A program made the translations under genes and the position numbers. A model generated the notes under the pieces. That model was given only the letters and a program-made list of their open reading frames with translations. It was not told where the DNA came from and ran no database searches. From Psychrobacter sp. 4Dc (GTDB taxonomy: Bacteria; Pseudomonadota; Gammaproteobacteria; Pseudomonadales; Moraxellaceae): DNA of 64,000 bases. The DNA is taken from the NCBI RefSeq assembly GCF_002836715.1, contig NZ_PJAT01000147.1, positions 1 to 64,000 on the forward strand, read 5' to 3'. Positions 59,267 to 64,000 of the stretch are shown piece by piece. The stretch's first letter is position 1. Every line of letters starts with the position of its first letter.

Positions 59267-60352
59267 CTACTGCTCAGCTGGCGCACGTAATAACAGCCAT
59301 AAAAACAGCACTGTACCGACCACGCCAAAAATAGTGGCGACCGGTACTTCAAATGGATAGCGAATAGAGCGTCCGATAATGTCGCATAGCAGCACGGCTG
59401 AAGCACCAAGTAGGGCAACTGCTGGCAAGCTGCGACGTAACTTATCTCCCATTATGCGGCTCACAATGTTTGGCACGACCAGTCCAATAAAGGGAATCAT
59501 GCCCACAGTCACGACCACGACAGCGCTCATCATGGCTACCATACCCACGCCAATCCAAGTAACCTGACGCTTACTAATACCTAAGTTTAAGGCGATATTG
59601 TCACCCAAACCGACGATGGTCAGCTTGTCGGCAATAATATAAGCCAGCACACACAGTCCACCCGTTAGCCACAACAGCTCATAGCGCCCTGCCAATACGC
59701 CTGAGAAATCCCCAAACTGCCAAACACTAAGCATCTGTAGCGATTCGGTTTGATAGGCGATAAAAGTGGTGACGGCTTCAATAATGCCGCCAAAGACAAT
59801 ACCAATCAGTGGAATCATCAAAAAATCAGTGGGCGGAATACGGTGAATGAGCAGCATAAATAGCATCATGCCAAAAACGGCAGCGATGGTTGCCACGCCC
59901 ATTTTGACAATGAGCGCACTGGCAGGGAACAGCAGACTGACTACCAGCAAACCAAGTGCAGCGCTCTGAGTCGCACCAACCATAGATGGCTCTACAAAGC
60001 GGTTTTTTAGTACTACTTGGATAATCATCCCAGCCACTGCCATCGCAATACCAGTCAAGATAATGGCGATGGTACGCGGTATACGGCTAACCAATAACAA
60101 TGAGCTATCGGAGTTGGCACTCTGAGTCAGCAGGCTCTGCAAGATACCTGACCACGAAAAGTCAGCCACACCAATAGATAAGCTCAATAACACCAAAAGC
60201 CCCATAAGAATGAGGCTTGCTGTATTGATGAACCACGGTGGTATGACAGTACGTCGATGTAACGCATTGCCAGTACCGCTTTGCCAGCTTGACGCTGATG
60301 GAGCAGTACTGGATTTGAGCCTAGCATGAGTACGGTGTGAAAATAACGACAT
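59267..60352 (-). CDS. siderophore ABC transporter permease (FecCD family)
   Basis: 361 residues with an unusual ~45-residue basic N-terminal tail, then about nine helices. Family motifs are RIPRTIAIILTGIAMAVAGMIIQVVLKNRFVEPSMVG and FIGLVVPNIVSRIMGDKLRRSLP. CeuB/VctD type. Forms a heterodimer with the next permease. Confidence 0.91.
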   Translation of the reverse strand: MSLFSHRTHARLKSSTAPSASSWQSGTGNALHRRTVIPPWFINTASLILMGLLVLLSLSIGVADFSWSGILQSLLTQSANSDSSLLLVSRIPRTIAIILTGIAMAVAGMIIQVVLKNRFVEPSMVGATQSAALGLLVVSLLFPASALIVKMGVATIAAVFGMMLFMLLIHRIPPTDFLMIPLIGIVFGGIIEAVTTFIAYQTESLQMLSVWQFGDFSGVLAGRYELLWLTGGLCVLAYIIADKLTIVGLGDNIALNLGISKRQVTWIGVGMVAMMSAVVVVTVGMIPFIGLVVPNIVSRIMGDKLRRSLPAVALLGASAVLLCDIIGRSIRYPFEVPVATIFGVVGTVLFLWLLLRAPAEQ

Positions 60353-60434
60353 AATCTCTACTGGCTTAAAAATGAGCAGGGTTAACGGTAATAATTACCT
60401 ACTTGAGCAATAATTGTTTGTATAAGCAACGACG

Positions 60435-61487
60435 TTATTTAGCGTTAGTAAAAGCATCTTTGATCGTCGTTAGATCCTGCATCCACTGGTAGTAACCGCC
60501 AAATGCTAAGTAAGAATCTGGGCTCAAATAAACCACTTGCTGCTTGCTCCATGCATTGCTCTGGGCAACCAGTGGATTGTCCAATACGGCCTTGGCACCA
60601 ATACCGTCTTCACCAATTGCGGCACTGCGGTCGATGACAAATAACCAATCTGGATTGGCTTTTTGGATGTATTCAAACGATATCGGCTGACCATGAGGCG
60701 CATCGGCAATTTTGTCATCTGCCATTGGCACACCTAACACAGTATGGATAAAACCATAGCGAGACTTGTCACCATAGGCTGACATTTTGTTGCCATTGAC
60801 CATGACGACTAGGCCCGTGCCTTTATTTTCTTTTGTTAGACTCTTGGTCTCAGTGATGAGTCCATCGATGTTCTGTTGTAGCTTAGCGGCTTGATCGCTT
60901 TTACCAAACAATGCACCTAGATCATGCAGGCGCTGCTTGCTTGACTCATAGATATTTGCTGTATCAATACTCATATCCAATGTCGGCGCGATACTTGATA
61001 GCTCGTCGTATTTTTCTGCCATGCGTGAACCGACCAAAATAGCTTGTGGCTGCATTGCATTCAACGCTTCAAGATCTGGCTCAAACACAGTACCTACCGA
61101 TTTTGGATCAGGTTGCGTCTCTGAGTGTAGGTTCTTTAGTAATAGACCTCCAGGCATACCATCGACTGCCACATCTAGCGCGGCCAAGTCTTGCATCAAT
61201 GTCATGTCATAAACGACAAGTGGCGATGGGTTCATAGCCAGCTCAACATCACCTTTTACGGTATTGACCATGATTTTTTCAGCAGATACAGCGTCGTTAT
61301 TAGCAACGTTCTGTGATTCATCAGCCGTTGGGTTTTCGGTTTTAGCGTCTGCTGGCTCAGAGTCATTTGATTCAGGCGAGCTACATCCTGCCACTACCGT
61401 AGCTAATAACGCTGTCATGGCAGCAGTCAATAATGGACGTTTGAAAAAAGAGGCGGTAGATCTGCTAGATAATAAGGGTGTCGGCAT
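60435..61487 (-). CDS. siderophore-binding lipoprotein of ABC importer (CeuE/VctP-like)
   Basis: 350 residues. Signal peptide with lipobox VAGC (Cys35), an acidic linker to about residue 75, then a class III binding-protein fold: GDVELAMNPSPLVVYDMTLMQDLAALDV, AILVGSRMAEKYDELSSIAPTLDMS, DKSRYGFIHTVLGVPMADD, and a late VVYLSPDSYLAFGG. This resembles CeuE/VctP/FatB proteins, which bind catecholate siderophores or their breakdown products. First gene of the minus-strand operon, divergent from tonB. Confidence 0.9.
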   Translation of the reverse strand: MPTPLLSSRSTASFFKRPLLTAAMTALLATVVAGCSSPESNDSEPADAKTENPTADESQNVANNDAVSAEKIMVNTVKGDVELAMNPSPLVVYDMTLMQDLAALDVAVDGMPGGLLLKNLHSETQPDPKSVGTVFEPDLEALNAMQPQAILVGSRMAEKYDELSSIAPTLDMSIDTANIYESSKQRLHDLGALFGKSDQAAKLQQNIDGLITETKSLTKENKGTGLVVMVNGNKMSAYGDKSRYGFIHTVLGVPMADDKIADAPHGQPISFEYIQKANPDWLFVIDRSAAIGEDGIGAKAVLDNPLVAQSNAWSKQQVVYLSPDSYLAFGGYYQWMQDLTTIKDAFTNAK

Positions 61488-61611
61488 AATGAACTCGGTC
61501 TATCAAAAAATGTTTAAGCAATTGTCTAAAATAATTGCAAATGAATAACGCTAAAAATATTAAGTCTGAAAGTTGCTTGAGATAAAAAGCATAAAATAAA
61601 TAGTCTACTTA

Positions 61612-61781
61612 GGGCGTGTCCTCAATTCAAACGAGTGTCCTCTAAATGGGCTAAAAACAGCTAAATTTTGCCAAACATCGTCAAATAGTTGGTCAATATC
61701 TCGATATTATCTGCACTATTTTCCTCGTTTGACGGCAATTTATCTCATTTTTATCACCATTTTTAAAATGAGGACACGCCC
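61612..61781. mobile_element. 170-bp non-autonomous element (MITE) with IS5-like ends
   Basis: Perfect 13-bp terminal inverted repeats GGGCGTGTCCTCA (61612-61624) and TGAGGACACGCCC (61769-61781), flanked on both sides by TA, the target duplication of the IS427 group of IS5. A nested inverted repeat TCAAACGAG/CTCGTTTGA (61627-61635, 61724-61732) lies inside. No coding capacity. Confidence 0.8.
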
Positions 61782-61871
61782 TAGTACCACTCACTAATTT
61801 TTTATACGAATAGTTTTTATAAAAATAGTATGGGTAGACAGTACAGCGGTTATAATAAAGTAGTTGAGACT

Positions 61872-61894
61872 CATTATCAATATAAATGATAATG
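61872..61894. promoter_or_regulatory. candidate Fur box facing the siderophore operon
   Basis: CATTATCA, seven bases, TGATAATG: two inverted Fur-type half-sites in the 658-base divergent spacer. Besides this, the MITE and the next Fur site, the spacer shows no gene. Confidence 0.5.
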
Positions 61895-62078
61895 GTTTTT
61901 ATTAACAGCACTTGTTATATTAAACGCAACGTATCATTTGATGTAAAGATAAGATTCATAGTAGTGAGGTATAAAAGTAGGTAACGTTCATAGAAATAAG
62001 CGTTCTGATAAATAAGGCTACTAAGCAATGTCACGTGTCAGAGATGTATTAAATAGCAAAAATATTGTAAATTATTAT

Positions 62079-62093
62079 TGATAATAATTATCG
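62079..62093 (+). promoter_or_regulatory. candidate Fur box upstream of tonB
   Basis: TGATAATAATTATCG matches the 7-1-7 Fur motif with a single mismatch, 53 bases before the tonB ATG. It is followed by GTTTGCATTATTAT, also present beside the 57-bp palindrome. Confidence 0.7.
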
Positions 62094-62145
62094 TTTGCAT
62101 TATTATCTACGCCATTCTACTCTGAGTAATAAACATTAGGCTGTT

Positions 62146-63084
62146 ATGAGTTCAACGGATTTAGACGCGCCACCACTTAAGTCGTTATTGCTAGCTATTG
62201 TTGCAGTCTTAGGACTCCATGTGCTTGCCGCAATTGCACTAGTGGCAATAAAAACGCCTGAACTCAAACCTGAGCCAAAAAAAGAGATGTCACCACTTGA
62301 GATAAAGTTTGTGTCATTACCGGCAAAAACGGTCTCAACTGAAGTAGAAAAACAAACAGTCACAGCCAAAAAAGAAGTACAGCCTGAGGTGCAAGTTCAG
62401 CCAGCGCCGCAACCTGAACCAAAGCCTAAAGAGCCGGTTAAACAACCAAAAGAGCCTGTTGTAAAAAATATAGAGCCGAAAGTAACGCCTGTGATAGCGT
62501 CAGAAAAGCCTCGTCCTGATACCAGTCAAAAAGTAGCCCCAAAAGAGCCGCTACCGAAACCAAAGATTGATAATTCAGCAGCTGAAGCACAGCGCAAAGC
62601 AGCTGCCCAAGCTGAATCAGAGCGACAAGCCAGAAAAGCTGAGCAAGAGGCGCAAGCTAGGGCAGAGCAAGAAGCCAAAAGAGTCGCTGATGCCAAAGCT
62701 GCCGCTCAAGCGAAGGCTGCTGCAGAGGCCGCCGCTGCACAAGCAAGAGCTGAGGCGGAAGCAGCAGCTGCTTTAGCACAGAGTAATGAGCCTGTGAGCT
62801 TTACTGCTAGCTCAGCCAACTGGGCATCTGCGCCAAACTTTAGTTTCCCTGAGCGCGCCGCACGTAGAGCCCGTTCTGGTGATACGCTCAACGTTGTCTT
62901 GGTATTACGAGTCAACAAACAAGGCGGCATCGATAACGTGCGAGTTGCTCAATCATCAGGTAATCCGCTAGTAGACAAAGAAGCCAGACGTCAAGTGCGA
63001 TCTGGCAAGTTCAAACCCTTTACTAAGAATGGCGTACCCGTGGTAGGTGATGTGACCCTACCGATCAGTTACGCAGTTCCTTGA
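62146..63084 (+). CDS. tonB: TonB energy transducer
   Basis: 312 residues. An N-terminal membrane helix (about 11-38) is followed by a Pro/Lys/Glu-rich span (EPKPKEPVKQPKEP) and a long Ala/Glu/Arg-rich helical stretch (about 145-215). The C-terminal TonB domain (from FPERAARRARSGDTLNVVLVLRV) contacts receptor TonB boxes. The Ala-rich helix resembles TolA more than classical TonB, but the C-terminal domain and neighbours indicate TonB. Likely Fur-regulated. Confidence 0.9.
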   Translation: MSSTDLDAPPLKSLLLAIVAVLGLHVLAAIALVAIKTPELKPEPKKEMSPLEIKFVSLPAKTVSTEVEKQTVTAKKEVQPEVQVQPAPQPEPKPKEPVKQPKEPVVKNIEPKVTPVIASEKPRPDTSQKVAPKEPLPKPKIDNSAAEAQRKAAAQAESERQARKAEQEAQARAEQEAKRVADAKAAAQAKAAAEAAAAQARAEAEAAAALAQSNEPVSFTASSANWASAPNFSFPERAARRARSGDTLNVVLVLRVNKQGGIDNVRVAQSSGNPLVDKEARRQVRSGKFKPFTKNGVPVVGDVTLPISYAVP

Positions 63085-63192
63085 TAACTCATACTTTATA
63101 ACAACGTATTTATTAATCATTTTTTATTATAAAACTAAACATGATATTTACCTCAGTATCATGTAATGGCATTACACATTAAGGAGTCTGAC

Positions 63193-63882
63193 ATGGACTT
63201 TATGCAATACTGGCAGATCAGCGACATGGTGACAAAAACGTTGTTCTTTTTGTTGCTTGCGTTATCTATTCTCTCTTGGGTGACAGGTATCGTCCGCGTA
63301 TTGCAAAGCCGCAAACTGGCGACCAATGTAGCAGATGATTTGAGTCAGCAATTACAAGCCAGACAGTCTGATTTGGTTGGTACTGATGCTGCCACACGCC
63401 GTTTGGTGACTGAGCAGACTTTGCTCAAGCACATCGGTCGCTATCGCTTTGCTAGTGAGCGCGGTCTGCCAATTCTTGGCACGACGGCAGCGATTGCACC
63501 TTTCATTGGCTTGTTTGGTACGGTATGGGGTATTTTCCATGCCTTGCACAACATCGGTATGAGTGGTCAGGCAGGGTTGGGACAAGTTGCAGGGCCAGTC
63601 GGTGAAGCTCTGATTATGACAGGTCTCGGTATTGCAGTAGCGATTCCAGCCGTGGTGTTTTACAACCTTGCAGTACGTATCAATCGCCGCATAATGTACC
63701 AAGCCAACGACAGAGCGCATGATCTATTGGCGCAATCAACGGGTCTTGTGGATACTACCAAGGTAACCGCGAGCCATGCTGCTAGCGCCTCACAAGTACA
63801 CGCTGCAACAAGCAGTCGTTCAACGACGAGCGAGACGCAGCATACTAATAACTACAGTAATTCTGTGCCAAAGCAGCTATAG
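63193..63882 (+). CDS. exbB: ExbB proton-channel component
   Basis: 229 residues from ATG 63193, which has AAGGAG six bases upstream; the frame opens nine codons earlier. Three membrane helices of the MotA/TolQ/ExbB family: one near the start, then GLPILGTTAAIAPFIGLFGTVWGIF and ALIMTGLGIAVAIPAVVFYNLAV. The tail is Ser/Thr/Ala-rich. With ExbD it harvests proton motive force for TonB. Confidence 0.92.
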   Translation: MDFMQYWQISDMVTKTLFFLLLALSILSWVTGIVRVLQSRKLATNVADDLSQQLQARQSDLVGTDAATRRLVTEQTLLKHIGRYRFASERGLPILGTTAAIAPFIGLFGTVWGIFHALHNIGMSGQAGLGQVAGPVGEALIMTGLGIAVAIPAVVFYNLAVRINRRIMYQANDRAHDLLAQSTGLVDTTKVTASHAASASQVHAATSSRSTTSETQHTNNYSNSVPKQL

Positions 63883-63977
63883 ATAGTGTTTATTTTGCAA
63901 GCATTAAATCTGCAAGCGCTAAGTCTATAAAGGCTAAAACAACAAGTCGACAAACCGTCAAAAAACGGCTTGGCTGT

Positions 63978-64000
63978 GTGAAAATAACTAAAAGCATTGA
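63978..64000 (+). CDS. possible start of exbD, cut by the window end
   Basis: GTG at 63978 opens a frame reading MKITKSI before the window ends. ExbD is expected after exbB, but there is no clear Shine-Dalgarno and only seven codons are visible, so this is a guess from context. Confidence 0.25.

Noticed and set aside
61693-61911. Minus-strand 72-aa ORF
   Set aside because: It runs across the end of the MITE and the Fur-box region and shows no protein-like features.
62706-62930. Minus-strand Ala-rich ORF inside tonB
   Set aside because: Shadow of the Ala-rich helical region of tonB.

Overview
The window looks like a chromosomal segment of a Moraxellaceae gammaproteobacterium, most likely Psychrobacter. 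This is inferred from moderately low GC, AT-rich intergenic DNA, proteins with acidic and Gln/Asn-rich loops, and gene families such as EF-P/EpmB, FimX, HutC and FepA/PfeA. I could not run a database search. No rRNA, tRNA, prophage, CRISPR array or intact insertion sequence was seen. The only mobile-type DNA is short non-coding repeats. || Layout. 0-6 kb: TatD nuclease, TcdA (t6A tRNA cyclisation), a soluble hybrid histidine kinase, and EF-P facing EpmB, which modifies it. 6-10.3 kb: a conserved unknown protein followed by a FimX-type degenerate c-di-GMP receptor. 10.3-15.8 kb: lipoprotein cytochrome c, then MoxR ATPase / DUF58 / TgpA transglutaminase, then a DUF4031 protein. 15.8-21.5 kb: DUF302 lipoprotein, LysR regulator facing glutathione-dependent formaldehyde dehydrogenase, HAD dehalogenase, FrnE-like DsbA, nitroreductase. 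21.7-28 kb: a PaoABC-type molybdenum aldehyde oxidoreductase with XdhC/PaoD and MocA maturation proteins. 28-29.4 kb: GNAT acetyltransferase and a methyltransferase. || 29.6-33.1 kb holds the most unusual group, five minus-strand genes: a roadblock/LC7 (MglB-like) protein, a stand-alone Aer-type PAS protein, a PhnD-like binding protein without a signal peptide, an unknown 207-aa protein, and a 208-aa protein whose C-terminal half resembles a second, divergent roadblock domain. Two inverted copies of a 107-bp repeat bracket the three middle genes. || 33.6-42 kb: glutamate dehydrogenase, then the histidine utilisation operon hutUHGI with its divergent repressor HutC and a HutC-like operator. The hut pathway yields glutamate, the GDH substrate. 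42-45 kb: a polar amino acid (cystine-type) ABC transporter preceded by a sigma70-like promoter and a roughly 190-nt leader with competing hairpins. 45-49.6 kb: DMT exporter, LprI-like protein, and a TrpG/TrpE/TrpR cluster. || 49.8-64 kb is an iron-acquisition island: two TonB-dependent receptors (one FepA/PfeA-like), a PepSY membrane protein, a four-gene siderophore ABC importer, and TonB-ExbB. It carries several Fur-box matches, one lying at the centre of a perfect 57-bp palindrome. The receptors bring ferric siderophore or haem across the outer membrane using TonB-ExbB energy, the lipoprotein and ABC genes carry it inward, and Fur probably coordinates them.
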